Shown: positions 37,533-47,852, numbered from the stretch's first letter. The stretch: DNA of 64,000 nucleotides from CAWBOY01 sp963790585 (GCA_963790585.1 CAWBOY010000001.1:558001-622000), one strand, 5' to 3'. A program made the numbers and translations. Notes: generated from the sequence alone by a model not told the origin.

Positions 37533-39377
37533 ATGTTTTGGCCTGACGTTTTCATGCACCAACAACATCTGGACCCTCTCGCGGGCTGGATCTTCTGGTC
37601 GCCACTCTGGTCGACGTTGTTCGCGGCGTTGCCGGTCCTGGTGCTCTTTTGGCTTTTGGTGATGCGACGTTGGCTGGCTCCCAAGGCCGGCGCGATGGCC
37701 GCCACGGTCGCGCTGCTCATCGCTGTCTTCATTTACCACATGCGGCCCGACATGGCGGCGATGAGCTTCCTGCACGGTGCGGCCTTTGGCTTGCTGCCCG
37801 TCGGTTGGACGATCTTTAACGCGATGTTGCTTTACAACGTGACCGTGCAGACAGGAAAGTTCGACATCGTTCGCCGCTCGGTCGCTAGTTTGTCGGGCGA
37901 TGCGCGGATTCAGGCGATTTTGATTGCCTTCTCGTTCGGGGCCTTTTTGGAAGGCGCGGCTGGCGGCGGCACGCCGGTCGCCATCTGCGGCGCGATCATG
38001 GTCGGCCTCGGTTTCAAGCCGTTTCTCGCGGCGGTCTTGTGCCTCATCGCCAATACCTCGCCGGTCGCCTACGGCGGACTCGGAACACCTATCTTCACGC
38101 TCGGCAACGTCACCGGCATTCCGAACGAGGCGATCAGCATCATGGCGGGCCGCCAGCTTCCTTTCTTGTCATTTCTCGTGCCGCTCTACATGGTCCGCTG
38201 CATGTGCAGCTGGAAACAGACCTGGGAAGTCTGGCCCGTATTGCTCGTCGCCGGCGGTTCGTTTGCCGGCTTTCAGTTTCTCTTCGCTCATTCCTCGATG
38301 TATCCCATGACGGACATAGCCGGCGGCATTTTCTCGCTTATTTTGACAGCTGTCTTCCTGCGCTTTTGGAAACCGAAGAAAGACTGGCATTTCGATCTGA
38401 CGCCAGAAGAGGTGCCAACCGCGGAAAACAAGCTTTTGGATGCGTCCGATCCTCACGCCGCCGAAGCGGCGGCGCTGTTGGCACCGCCAACGTCTACCCA
38501 GGTCCATGAGCCATTGACGTTCAAGAACGTCGTCATCGCCTGGATGCCTTTTGCCATCATGTCGGTTTGCTTGCTCCTCTCCGGCATACTGCGGCAGGAG
38601 GAAGGTCGGCGCAACAGTGCGAAGGCCGAGGGCGTCGGCTTCGGCCCGATTCGGACCAACTACGTCGTGTCCGTGCCATTGCTGCAGGACGTCAAACGCG
38701 ATCCGCGCCTGCATGATAAGAACCGAGGAGAGCAGCAACCAGAGAAGGCTGAGTACGATATAGCCTGGGTGACGTCGCCCGGCTCACCAGTCTTCGCGGC
38801 CGCGATACTCTCTATGCTATTGCTACGCATGAATTTCGCTCAGGTCAGAGCCGTTTTCGTGCGCACGTTTTATCAAATGAAGATTCCCATCCCGACCATC
38901 GCCTTCATGCTCGGCCTGAGCTATGTCACGCGCTATTCCGGGATGGACGCGACGCTCGGGTTCGCCTTCGCCGGCACGGGTTTGCTCTATCCATTCTTCG
39001 CCGCCCTACTTGGCTGGCTCGGTGTGTTCCTCACCGGAACCGACGCCGGCAGTAACGCCCTCTTCGGCAGCCTACAAAAGATCACGGCGACGGAGATCTT
39101 CAATCAGTTTCCCGCGATCTTCGGTAACGCCGGCCTGGGCCTCGATCAGGCTCAATTGTTAATCTGCACGGCCAACAGTACCGGCGGGGTTATGGGCAAA
39201 ATGATTGACGCCCAAAGCATCGTCGTGGCTACTGCCGCGACGAACCAGCTCGGCAAAGAAGCGGATATTTTCAAAGCCGTGATGTGGCACAGCATTATCT
39301 TGGCCGTCATTGTCGGTTTCATGACGATGCTGCAGGCGTATGTGTTTCCATTCAGTCTGATGGTGCCGCATCAGTAG
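37533..39377 (+). CDS. lldP: L-lactate permease (LldP family)
   Basis: 614 residues, at the upper end of the family's usual 550-600, with an intact frame. Twelve or more hydrophobic segments. Family landmarks: SFGAFLEGAAGGGTPVAICG (about 134-153), ANTSPVAYGGLGTPIFTLGN (about 171-190), and near the end FLTGTDAGSNALFGSLQKIT and TANSTGGVMGKMIDAQSIVV. It imports lactate or glycolate with protons. A hydrophilic loop at about 360-420 (AEGVGFGPIRTNYVV; NRGEQQPEKAEYDIAWVTSP) is an insertion relative to E. coli LldP. No lactate dehydrogenase gene is adjacent. Start ATG 37533 with aaggattctccgc upstream. Confidence 0.92.
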   Translation: MFWPDVFMHQQHLDPLAGWIFWSPLWSTLFAALPVLVLFWLLVMRRWLAPKAGAMAATVALLIAVFIYHMRPDMAAMSFLHGAAFGLLPVGWTIFNAMLLYNVTVQTGKFDIVRRSVASLSGDARIQAILIAFSFGAFLEGAAGGGTPVAICGAIMVGLGFKPFLAAVLCLIANTSPVAYGGLGTPIFTLGNVTGIPNEAISIMAGRQLPFLSFLVPLYMVRCMCSWKQTWEVWPVLLVAGGSFAGFQFLFAHSSMYPMTDIAGGIFSLILTAVFLRFWKPKKDWHFDLTPEEVPTAENKLLDASDPHAAEAAALLAPPTSTQVHEPLTFKNVVIAWMPFAIMSVCLLLSGILRQEEGRRNSAKAEGVGFGPIRTNYVVSVPLLQDVKRDPRLHDKNRGEQQPEKAEYDIAWVTSPGSPVFAAAILSMLLLRMNFAQVRAVFVRTFYQMKIPIPTIAFMLGLSYVTRYSGMDATLGFAFAGTGLLYPFFAALLGWLGVFLTGTDAGSNALFGSLQKITATEIFNQFPAIFGNAGLGLDQAQLLICTANSTGGVMGKMIDAQSIVVATAATNQLGKEADIFKAVMWHSIILAVIVGFMTMLQAYVFPFSLMVPHQ

Positions 39378-39391
39378 GCGCTCGCGGCTAA

Positions 39392-39456
39392 GAGACTGTC
39401 CCACGAACTCCCCCTCTCCCCCGAGTACGGGGGCGAGGGGCTTTTGGGACCGTCTC
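39392..39456. mobile_element. 65-bp MITE with IS5-type terminal repeats
   Basis: It begins gagactgtccca and ends tgggaccgtctc, matching the first 12 bases of the IS5-family element at 12061 (one mismatch in the right arm). It is flanked by the direct duplication TAA (39389-39391 and 39457-39459), the same length as for the full element. The middle is a C-rich/G-rich hairpin (ccccctctcccccgagtacg). It is inserted in a ctcgcggctaaac repeat. Confidence 0.88.
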
Positions 39457-39590
39457 TAAACGAAATGTTGCGTCTTGATGCCTCAAATTCCTCTATCCAT
39501 CCTCCGAAGGCTTGGCTATAAGGCCGAGTCTCGACAGTCGGCTACTCGTAACGTGGGCGCTGTCGTTTTCAGAACTCGAGGAGTTGGGTG

Positions 39591-40286
39591 ATGGCCAGCC
39601 GGTTCGATGTCGTCCGTCCTGCGTCGCTTGGAACCTGGTCCCTGTTACTAACCATCGGCGTCGGTCTGCTAGCGAACGCCGGGACAGTACGCGCCGCCGT
39701 TGTCGAGACGAGGCATTTCTCGCTGCTCATCGACGGCAAGGATTCCGGTGAAGTCCACATGACCATCACCAAGCAAGATGACGGCACGCAGACGATGCAG
39801 TGCGACACCAAAATCAGCGTAAGATTCCTGTTAGTTCGATATACCTACACCTATCAGGGATTTGAGGCCTGGAAAGACGGCAAGCTGCAGCGCTTCAACA
39901 GCAAGTCGGACGACAACGGCAAAGCCGCTGATGTAACAGCGGTCGCGGGCAAAGACGGCCTTGACGTGCGCGTCAATCGCGTGGCCAAGGTTTCGCGGTC
40001 TGATGTCTGGCTGTCGAGCTACTGGTTCCAGCCTGACTCGAAGCTAATTAACACGACGATCCCGATTCTCGACGCCGACACCGGTAAAGATCTCGACGGC
40101 AAGCTGGAGTTCGTTGGAACCGAAACGCGCACCATCGCGAAACAGACGGTGAAAGTGAATCATTTCAAACTGAGCGGCAAAGTGAACGTCGACCTTTGGT
40201 ACGACGGCAGCAGCCGCCTCGTCCGTGAAGAGTGGGTAGAGGAAGGCAAGAAGGTGGTAATGGAACTCAACGAATTGCGGCGTTGA
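39591..40286 (+). CDS. Secreted DUF6134-type beta-rich protein
   Basis: 231 residues from ATG 39591 (gaggagttggg upstream; a GTG at 39588 is also possible). Signal peptide to about residue 35 (SLLLTIGVGLLANAGTVRAA). The mature protein is beta-rich, with the repeated pattern of this family: HFSLLIDGKDSGEVHMTITK, a central LVRYTYTYQGFEAWKDGKLQ, then VNHFKLSGKVNVDLWYDGSS. The fold resembles lipid-binding or LolA-like half-barrels, which is inference. Function unknown. It is convergent with the kinase, with only two bases between stops. Confidence 0.8.
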   Translation: MASRFDVVRPASLGTWSLLLTIGVGLLANAGTVRAAVVETRHFSLLIDGKDSGEVHMTITKQDDGTQTMQCDTKISVRFLLVRYTYTYQGFEAWKDGKLQRFNSKSDDNGKAADVTAVAGKDGLDVRVNRVAKVSRSDVWLSSYWFQPDSKLINTTIPILDADTGKDLDGKLEFVGTETRTIAKQTVKVNHFKLSGKVNVDLWYDGSSRLVREEWVEEGKKVVMELNELRR

Positions 40287-40288
40287 GA

Positions 40289-41684
40289 TCACCTTCCGAG
40301 AAAATAGGCGAGGGCGGCGATCGTGCCGCCGCCTACTCCCACGATCGCGACTACCGTCCAGAATACCCAATTCAATCCCTCAAAATCTAATTGCGGCGCT
40401 GTACGTCGATCGCGGCGAATGATGACAGGCCCAGTTACATCGCACGGCGTCGGCGCTGTGTCGCGGCCAATGGCATTGTCAATCGTGGAAACGTCATCGC
40501 CGGCGGCGAAGTCGGCGCGGGCTTCTGACTCTACCAAGCCAAAGTCGCGTGGTAGCTGGGGCGCGTCGAAGACGAAGGCCTCATTAGCCGTGTTGGTTTT
40601 GTAAGGCAATGAGCCACGCACCGCAAACGCTGCCAGCGCAGCTGCAACCTCCGCCGGCGATTGGAAGCGGCCTTCCGGAGCCTTGGCCACCATTTTACGA
40701 ATGATCGCCTCGACCTCAGCGGGCACATCGGCGCGAAAACGATTCATCGGCGCGAGCGGTTCCGACGAATGTCGGATCAGCTTCTCCAGCGAACTCCCGC
40801 CGGGATAAGGGGCCTGACCGGACAGCAAAAAATGAAACGTGCAGCCCAGGCTGTAAATGTCCGACCGGATGTCCGTCGTGTGCAGCGAGCGCGCCTGTTC
40901 GGGAGATAGATAATCCGGAGTGCCCATGATCGTATTTTCGCCGATCACAATTGTTCCGGATAGGTCGCCCTGCGCGGGATCGACGCTGGGCGTGTGCAAA
41001 CTGCGCGAGACCGAAGTCGCTGATTTTGACGAGTGCCGGCACCTGATCGCTGGTTCCGCGCTTTTGTACTAAAATATTGGCCGGTTTGATGTCACGATGC
41101 ACCATGCGCTGCGAATGGGAGCACTGCAACCCCTGCGTGACCTGCAGAATGTAATCACAGGCGAGGCCGACGGGCAACGGTCCCTGCTCTTTGACTAATT
41201 GATCGAGATTGGGCCCGTCGACATACTCCAACACGAGATAATGCCGCCCCTGAATGGCGTTGGCGTCGAAGGCCGTCACGATATTCGGATGGACCAGCGA
41301 CGCGACAGCGCGCACTTCGCGCAGAAACATTTCTTGGCGGCGCTCGGTGTCTACCAGGCCGGCGGCCAGCACTTTCAGCGCTACTATGCGGCTCATGGTG
41401 CGGTGTTCAGCTTTGAACACCTGTCCCATGCCCCCGCGACCGATCTGATCGAGAATCTTGTATTGTCCGAGGATATATCCCGAGGAACGGCCCGCCAACA
41501 GTCGTTCAGCCTGAAACTTCGTGAGTATGCCCTTCTCCACCAACAAGCGAGCGGCTACCCGACCGCCATCGGTCTCCGCAACGACGCGCTCAGCCTCGGC
41601 GAATTGCTGATCGGAAAGCAGACAGCTCTGGCGCACGGTTGCCAGTAGGGTATCCCGATCGACAGTTTTTGACGGTAGATTCAT
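40289..41684 (-). CDS. Membrane-anchored serine/threonine protein kinase, one frameshift
   Basis: About 465 residues in two frames joined near 41000. The N-terminus is a helical extension typical of planctomycete kinases (LATVRQSCLLSDQQFAEAER; GILTKFQAERLLAGRSSGYI). The catalytic domain starts at about 90: Gly loop IGRGGMGQVFKA, Lys in IVALKVLAAG, HRD in MVHRDIKPANIL, DFG in VKISDFGLAQF. After the break come MGTPDYLSPEQARSLHTTDI, RSDIYSLGCTFHFLLSGQAP and the final helices. A linker and one transmembrane helix (WVFWTVVAIVGVGGGTIAAL) end the protein, an unusually short C-terminal anchor with no sensor domain. The break falls in the activation segment, so the kinase would be dead if it is real. 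Confidence 0.88.
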
Positions 41685-42049
41685 GAAGATCGCCCGAGCA
41701 ACCTTTGGCACCGAGCCAGAAGAACTGCCAACAGTTCCAATACGAAGATAGACGATTCAATGGAGCCAGAGTTCACTTCTTTTTGTACGCGAACCTATCG
41801 CGGAAGGTTCGACCACGGCGGGAGAGAGTGCTTTTGAAATCGGAGAGGTGACAGAATTATCGCATGGCCCAGCCGGTATTGTCAATCTGCGCAGTGAGAA
41901 GATTTCGTGAACGGGGAGCGTGGTTTGCGCCTGATATCAGGACTCGCATGCGAACGCCGCAGACGAGTCAACGCGATCGTCGTAGAAAAGCACGTGAGCC
42001 CTTCGCTTCAGGTCCTGGCAACGAAACGTCGTATGATGAAAGGTCCGCC
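41685..42049. other. Divergent intergenic region, no gene seen
   Basis: 365 bp between the kinase (minus) and the LRR gene (plus). An open frame on the plus strand extends upstream of the LRR start to 41864, but its Arg-rich composition and the ribosome binding site at 42050 argue against it. No hairpin or repeat of note. Confidence 0.5.
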
Positions 42050-43177
42050 ATGCTTCTAGCTATCGCCTTTCTATGCCTTTTCGATCCAGCGACGGATCGT
42101 GCCATCAGCGCCCTTGAAAAGTACGGCGCGCGCATCAGCAGGGAGAAAGCGGCCGTCGTAGGCGTTACTCTTTTTGGCAGCACGGTTACGAACAAGGCGC
42201 TCGAAGAGTTGGCAGCGCTTCCTGACCTTCGGACGCTCGAAATCATTGCAACGGATGTCGACGATGTGGGTTTGCAACAGGTTGCCAAACTCAAGAAGCT
42301 GAAAACATTGCGACTCGACGGCTCGCACTTCAGCGACAAGGGTTTAGGCCACATTAAGGATCTCAAAGATTTGGAAGCATTCGCATTAAAGGGGCCAGGC
42401 ATAAGTGATGCCGGTTTGGCGATGCTTGCAAAGCTCACAGGCCTCCGCTCTCTCGATCTGCGCTTCACTTCGATCAACGGCGCAGGCCTCGCCCACCTGG
42501 CTGGGCTCCAGTCGTTGGAGAACCTAGACCTGTCGAATACCGCCATCGATGACAAGGGATTGCCACACGTTGCAGCGTTAACCCATCTCACGGATCTGCG
42601 GCTGGCACGCACCAAAATCACCGACGCCGGTTTAGGGAGCATCAAAAAGCTACCGCTGAAAACTCTCAACCTCGCCGAGACAGCGGTGACGGACGCCGGC
42701 ATGATCCAGCTCGAAAAACTGGACCTGCTCACGCTCTACCTTGCCGGCACCAAGATCAGCGATGCGGGCCTGGCCCGTCTCAAAGGCATGACGAATCTAC
42801 TTATCTTGGATCTGTCCGACACCAAAGTGTCCGACGCCGGCATCGATTATTTGAAGGATCTCAAGGAGTTGCGCAGCCTCGCCCTGAATCGCACCGCGAT
42901 CGCCAACGCCGGCCTCGCGCCCATCGGTCGCTTGGCTGCCCTGGAAACCCTTGAGCTAAGTTTTACCAAAATCGACGACGCCGGCATGACGAACCTGAAG
43001 AGCCTGGCAAACCTGAAAAAGCTCGACCTGTGGAAGACCGACATCAGCAACAAGTGCCTTGGGGTGCTCAAGAGTTTGAAGCAGCTTGAAGTCTTAGAAT
43101 TGGTCGGCACCAAAATCGACGATGCCGGAGAAGCCGAGTTGCAAAAGGCGCTTCCGAAAGCGAAGATCGGTAGATAG
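42050..43177 (+). CDS. Leucine-rich repeat protein with signal peptide
   Basis: 375 residues from ATG 42050 (MLLAIAFLCLFDP; gaaaggtccgcc upstream). A short signal or anchor, then an uninterrupted series of about 13 repeats of 23-24 residues in the RNI/GALA style, for example LRSLDLRFTSINGAGLAHLA, LENLDLSNTAIDDKGLPHVA and LLILDLSDTKVSDAGIDYLK. It would form a horseshoe for protein binding, probably outside the cytoplasm. There is no catalytic domain. Divergent from a kinase gene, a pairing often seen in these genomes, but no direct link is shown. Confidence 0.9.
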   Translation: MLLAIAFLCLFDPATDRAISALEKYGARISREKAAVVGVTLFGSTVTNKALEELAALPDLRTLEIIATDVDDVGLQQVAKLKKLKTLRLDGSHFSDKGLGHIKDLKDLEAFALKGPGISDAGLAMLAKLTGLRSLDLRFTSINGAGLAHLAGLQSLENLDLSNTAIDDKGLPHVAALTHLTDLRLARTKITDAGLGSIKKLPLKTLNLAETAVTDAGMIQLEKLDLLTLYLAGTKISDAGLARLKGMTNLLILDLSDTKVSDAGIDYLKDLKELRSLALNRTAIANAGLAPIGRLAALETLELSFTKIDDAGMTNLKSLANLKKLDLWKTDISNKCLGVLKSLKQLEVLELVGTKIDDAGEAELQKALPKAKIGR

Positions 43178-43183
43178 AAATTA

Positions 43184-43309
43184 CCGAGCCTGAAGCGTGA
43201 GCGAAGGGTATTTCATAGTAGACGCGGCATCTTGCCGCGTTGGCGTGGCATCACGCGGCAAGATGCCGCGTCTACTATGAAATACCCTTCGCTCACGCTT
43301 CAGGCTCGG
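43184..43309. repeat. MITE-like element with perfect 57-bp inverted repeats
   Basis: Arms 43184-43240 and 43253-43309 are exact complements around a 12-base loop (tggcgtggcatc). Ends read ccgagcctgaagcgtgagcg. The inner gacgcggcatcttgccgcg matches the tandem array at 7.4 kb. The right arm overlaps the end of the acyl-CoA ligase gene and supplies its last codons and stop (AEPEA-stop). Confidence 0.97.
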
Positions 43310-45041
43310 CCATCTCTGGAGAAGAGACGCTCGCTACCGCCATTTCACGGAGCTTGCGACGCAGCACTTTACCCAGGAAATTCTTCGGCAATTCGTTGAC
43401 CACTTGAATCTCGCGCGGCCGTTTGTGGTGACCCAGGTGTTGGCGGCAAAAATTGGTCAGCGCTGCGATGTCGAGGTGTTTTCCATGGCTCGGCACGACC
43501 AAGGCCTTGACCTTTTCGCCGCGCTGTGTGTCGGGCACACCGACGACAGCAGCCTCGGCAACGCCGGGGAAGCGGCGCATCACTTCTTCTATTTCAGCCG
43601 GATAGACGAGGAAGCCTGAGGTCTTGATTATATCCTTTTTGCGATCCATTAAGGCGTAATAACCGTCCTTGTCGCGGCGGGCCATGTCGCCGGTGAAGAG
43701 CCAGCCATCGCGCAAGGGCGGCCGCGGTCGCTTCGGGATTGCGATAGTAACCCTTCATGACCTGTGGGCCACGGATCACGAGTTCGCCTACCGAGCCATC
43801 CGGTACATCGAGGCCCGTGTCGGAGTCGACCAGACGAACCTCGGTGTCAGGAAGCGGGACGCCAAGAGTTCCCGGCCGATTGCCGGCTCCGGGAAGATTG
43901 ACGAGCGCGACGGGGCTCGATTCGGTCAAGACCATATCCTTCGACCACTTCACTCACGCCATGTTTTTCGAACTCCGCCCGAGTCTCCGCGGACAACGCC
44001 GAGGCGCCGCTGAGACAGAAGCGAACAAAGGAGAGGTCATACTCGTTATCTTTCATGACATGATTGAGGGCGTTGAGCATCGCGGGTACGGCGGGGATCA
44101 GTTCGGGCTTTTGCTCTCAGGATCAGGCCAGCACCGGCCGTGCTTGGAAGCGCGGAAGCAAGTGCATCGTCGAACCCTTGACCCAACTGGCGAGTAGCGA
44201 CACGCTTAAGCCATAGGCGTGGAAAAACGGCAATACGGCCAGCATCCCTTCCGTGCCGTCCGGCGCCGCCGATGCGTTCGCGCAGTTGGAATGCGTTGGC
44301 TACGAGATTGCGATGGGTCAGCATCACCGATTTCGGTGACGCCGTCGTGCCCCCGGTCGGCGCGAGCACGGCGACATCGGTTTCCGGGTCGGATTGCAAC
44401 GGGCCGTCGCAAAGGCTCAGCGCGAAGCAATTGCTCGAAGCGATGATGATGCGGATCATCCGGAAGATTGAAGTAAGCCGTTGCGGCGGAGTGCGCTCGA
44501 AGCGATAGAGGACGCCATGCCAAACGTCCATTCTCGACGCCAGGGACGTCAGGATCAGATGTTCGAGCGGCCCATGAAGCAGCGATCGCACCACAGCGGG
44601 CGCGAGCAGATCGAGCGTGATGACGATTTTGCAGTCGGTAATGCCGAGCCAATGGCCGACTTCTTCAGGTACCATGAGCGGACTGAGCTGCAGAGCCGTC
44701 GCGCCGGTTAACCATACGGCTTGAAGGGCGACGAGGTAGTCCGGAATGTTAGGCAGCAGAAGGCCGACATGCTTACCCGGGCCGGCACCTTGTGCGATCA
44801 ATGAAGTGGCGAGCCGGTGGGCTTGGTCATCGAGCTGGCCGAAGGTTGTTGCTTTGCCAAAGAGAGTGCAGCCGGGGCGATTGAGGAAAACGCTTCGCCG
44901 TGTGCGTCAGTAGGGCGTGTAGCGGCACATGCGGGTAAGGTATGTCGCCCGACGGGTCGCAGGGGAAATCATCGACCCAGCGCGTTCTGCCAGGTTTGAG
45001 CTTCGCGTTTCCGTTGCAGGAACTTTGAGTTGGGCGTTCAT
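43293..45041 (-). pseudogene. Acyl-CoA ligase (AMP-forming), broken by about seven frameshifts
   Basis: The gene reads as a full ANL-superfamily acyl-CoA synthetase (about 580 residues) only when frames are switched near 45010, 44885, 44262, 44130, 44115, 43935 and 43715. Segments in order: VPLHALLTHTAKRFPQ; TLFGKATTFGQLDDQAHRLA; A3 motif VAVLAPTGGTTASPKSVMLT; LAVLPFFHAYGLSVSLLASW; LNALNHVMKDNEYDLSFVRF; A5-like GYG then LTESSPVALVNLPGAG; A7 DGWLFTGDMARRDKDGYYAL; A8 RKKDIIKTSGFLVYPAEIEE; A10 lysine in LPKNFLGKVLRRKLREM. Start ATG 45041 with aaggagcgtccgcc. It would activate long-chain fatty acids. Conservation on both sides of every break suggests very recent decay or dense indel errors. Confidence 0.88.
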
Positions 45042-45295
45042 GGCGGACGCTCCTTGCGCAGTGGAGGCGTCGAAGACGCGCCAATAGGTCAAAATGGACG
45101 ATGGGGATTAAGGGAGACTGCGGGCGCATTGCTGCCCGAAAGGAGAGGCATGGAGGAGCAAGACAAGGGCTGTCTCTCCCTTCCTTTCTCCACTGCAATT
45201 CTACGTCGAGCAAGCGTCTTGAGACAACTGGCACGGGCCGCGAATCAAAGCACGCAAGACGGCGAAAGATGGGCCAGAAACGCGGATTTTGACGT

Positions 45296-46791
45296 TCACA
45301 ACTGCTCTTCGGCCATCTCGAGCGCTCGCAGCAAGCCGCGCGCCTTGTTTAGCGTCTCCTGCCGTTCGCTCGCGGGATCGCTGTCGGCCACGATGCCGGC
45401 TCCAGCTTGAAAGTAAGCCGTTTGGCCTTTTAACACCATCGTACGTAGAGCGATGCACGTATCCATATTGCCGCTGAAATCGATATAGCCGATTGCGCCG
45501 CCATAGGGTCCACGGCGGTGCGGCTCAAGCTCGTCGATAATCTCCATGGCGCGGACTTTGGGCGCGCCGCTGAGTGTGCCCGCCGGAAGGCAGGCACGCA
45601 TCGCGTCAAACGCCGATTTGCCTTCTTGGAGGCGCCCTGTCACTGTACTGCTCAAGTGCATCACATGGCTGTAGCGCTCGACGGTCATGACGTCGCTCAA
45701 CTCAACTGTGCCAAAGCGTGCGACGCGGCCGACGTCGTTGCGGCCGAGATCGACGAGCATGATATGTTCCGCGCGTTCTTTGGGGTCGGCGAGCAATTCG
45801 TCCGCGAGGCGGCCGATCTTCGTCTTCCGTCTTGCCGCGTGGCCGAGTACCGGCCAGAGGACGAATCGTGAGCCGATCGCCTTCGACCCGCGCCATGATC
45901 TCAGGCGACGAGCCGATCAGTGTCAGAGACCCGGCTTTGAGGTAAAACAGAAACGGGCTCGGATTGACGACGCGCAAGGTGCGGTAAATGTCGAATGGTC
46001 GCGCCTTGGTTTCGCACTGGAGGCGTTGACTCAAAACGACCTGAAAGATGTCGCCGGCCTTGATATATTCCTTGCATTTGACAACGGCGGCCTCATAGCC
46101 CCCTGACTCGAAGTTGGATCGATACGACGTCTTGACATCACCCTTTGGCGCGATGTCGGTAAGCTGAAGGTCGGCCACTCCTTGTTGGAGCCGCTCCACC
46201 AGCCGATCGACGCGGTCGCAGGCGGTTTGATAGCTCTTTTTGAGGTCGCTTTGGTCCACATGAGCATGGGCGACGGCCGCGATCGTTTTGGTGATATGAT
46301 CGAAGATGACCATGCGATCGTAGAACGCGAAACAGAGATCAGGAAGGCCGCGATCGTCGAGCGGAGGATTTGGCAAGTGTTCGACATAGCGGACCGCATC
46401 ATAGCCGGCGTAGCCCACCGCTCCGCCGCAAAAACGCGGCAGCCCCAGCACGTGAGGCGCTCGGTAGGCTGCGAGCTTCTCTTCCAACAGTCGGAGAGGA
46501 TCCGCATGCTCGAACTCGCTTACGGTGGTTCCCGACGCCCCGCCTTCGATTCGTATCTTGTTGCCAAAAGCCAGGAATCGCAAAAATGGCCCCGAGCCAA
46601 CAAAACTATATCGACCCAAGCCGCTCGCCGCCGACCACGCTCTCAAAGAGGAACGACCATTCGCCCTCTTGAATTTTACAAAAGGCGCTGACGGGCGTTA
46701 GCATATCGCCGATCAATTGACGATAGACGGGCACCACGCTCGACCCCTTGGCCAGCTCGGCGAATTCCTCGAAGGTGGGTCGGTAGCGCAT
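45296..46791 (-). CDS. trpE: Anthranilate synthase component I, two frameshifts
   Basis: About 498 residues in three frames joined near 46620 and 45813. ATG 46791 (MRYRPTFEEFAELAKGSSVV) follows gaccgagggattc. N-terminal regulatory part with FCKIQEGEWSFLFESVVGGE and RYSFVGSGPFLRF; chorismate-binding domain with GGAVGYAGYDAVRYVEHLPN, GDIFQVVLSQRLQCETKARP, FYLKAGSLTLIGSSPEIMAR, IRPLAGTRPRGKTEDED, then LVDLGRNDVGRVARFGTVEL, LPAGTLSGAPKVRAMEIIDE and YGGAIGYIDFSGNMDTCIAL. It makes anthranilate from chorismate with a glutamine amidotransferase (TrpG), which is not nearby. The LLES-type tryptophan feedback motif is hard to confirm here. Essential for tryptophan synthesis, so the breaks are more likely sequencing indels than decay. 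Confidence 0.93.
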
Positions 46792-46882
46792 GAATCCCTC
46801 GGTCCGAGTATCATCCAATCCGTATTCAGAGTTGATCTAGATAGTGACACGCGGCCTGAACAGAGGTTCGACGAGGTAAGCG

Positions 46883-47204
46883 ATGGCGAAACAGCGGAAG
46901 CGGCGACGTTCTTCGGAGGACGAGGGCCTTCATCCCTTGGCCGGTCCAGTCGATGGTCCGAACAAGGTGGCGCTACGCGCCTTTCGATTGTCGCTTTGGA
47001 GCCTGATCCCGGGCGCTGGCCTGATTTTGGGCCCCGTGGCCGCAGGTACTAGGCAATATCGCCAGTCGTCGCGGCAAGCACGACGAGGCGTTTACTTTTC
47101 AAACGCCTGCCTCAACTGCGGTTATGATCGGGAGCTTGACGGCGGTCACGAATTGGATTGGCTTGGTACTCATCATTTTAGGGGTGCGGTCCATGAGTAG
47201 TTGA
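46883..47204 (+). CDS. Small two-helix membrane protein, frameshifted
   Basis: ATG 46883 follows gacgaggtaagcg. The N-terminus is basic (MAKQRKRRRSSEDEG), then a hydrophobic stretch, RLSLWSLIPGAGLILGPVAA. The uninterrupted frame (105 residues) then turns into an implausible Arg/Cys-rich tail. In the next frame, joined near 47046, the sequence continues as GNIASRRGKHDEAFTFQTPA and a second helix, TNWIGLVLIILGVRSMSS, stopping at 47204. That version looks like a DUF4190-style small membrane protein and is preferred. Function unknown. Divergent from trpE. Confidence 0.65.
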
Positions 47205-47321
47205 GAGATCGGAAAAACGGTTTGATTCTATAAATATCGGAGGATTGCTCTACGAATAAGGACTAGAATAGCCCTCTGGTCGAGGCTGCTTTGTGAGACC
47301 TCTTTGAGGATCTAACCCATT

Positions 47322-47852
47322 ATGGCGAACGAACTCGATCCGCGTCATTCCGAGAAGCAGAATGTTCTGAGAACGATCGGCCCCATCATCTTGATCTTAG
47401 GCTTGGTATTCACTGCTGTCGGCATTGGCAATTTCTTTTGGTCATTCGGCACATTTGAACCGCCGCGCTATTTCTGGTGCGCTTTTATAGGCTTGCCGCT
47501 GCTCTTCATCGGCACCTCGATCATGGGCTACGGCTACGTGGGCGCTGTTACGCGTTATATGGCTGGCGAAGTTGCACCGGTGGGCAAAGACGTTTTCAAT
47601 TACACGGTGGACGGAACCAAAGGCTCCGTCCGCGATTTGGCCGCCGCCGTGGGCGAAGGATTGCGCTCGGGCTCGGCGATCGTCACCTGTCATTGTTCCA
47701 AGTGCGGCGTGGAAAACTCGGCGTCCTCCAACTTCTGTAAGGCTTGTGGCGGCGATTTGACGAAGACTAAACGTTGTGTTTCCTGCGGCGCGATCAACGA
47801 TCCTGACGCGCGGTTTTGTGCGAAGTGTGGTCAAAGCGTTGGCATGGCGTAA
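47322..47852 (+). CDS. Membrane protein with two C-terminal zinc ribbons
   Basis: 176 residues. Two transmembrane helices, LRTIGPIILILGLVFTAVGI (about 16-35) and FWCAFIGLPLLFIGTSIMGY (about 51-70). A short linker leads to two zinc-ribbon modules near 123-175: CHCSKCGVENSASSNFCKAC and CVSCGAINDPDARFCAKCGQ, each with two CxxC pairs. The layout resembles zinc-ribbon membrane proteins of unknown role in many bacteria. Followed after 32 bp by the DUF2007-like gene, likely in one transcript. Confidence 0.85.
   Translation: MANELDPRHSEKQNVLRTIGPIILILGLVFTAVGIGNFFWSFGTFEPPRYFWCAFIGLPLLFIGTSIMGYGYVGAVTRYMAGEVAPVGKDVFNYTVDGTKGSVRDLAAAVGEGLRSGSAIVTCHCSKCGVENSASSNFCKACGGDLTKTKRCVSCGAINDPDARFCAKCGQSVGMA

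Noticed and set aside
46182..46691. 169-residue plus-strand open frame
   Set aside because: Antisense to trpE, which is well conserved on the minus strand.
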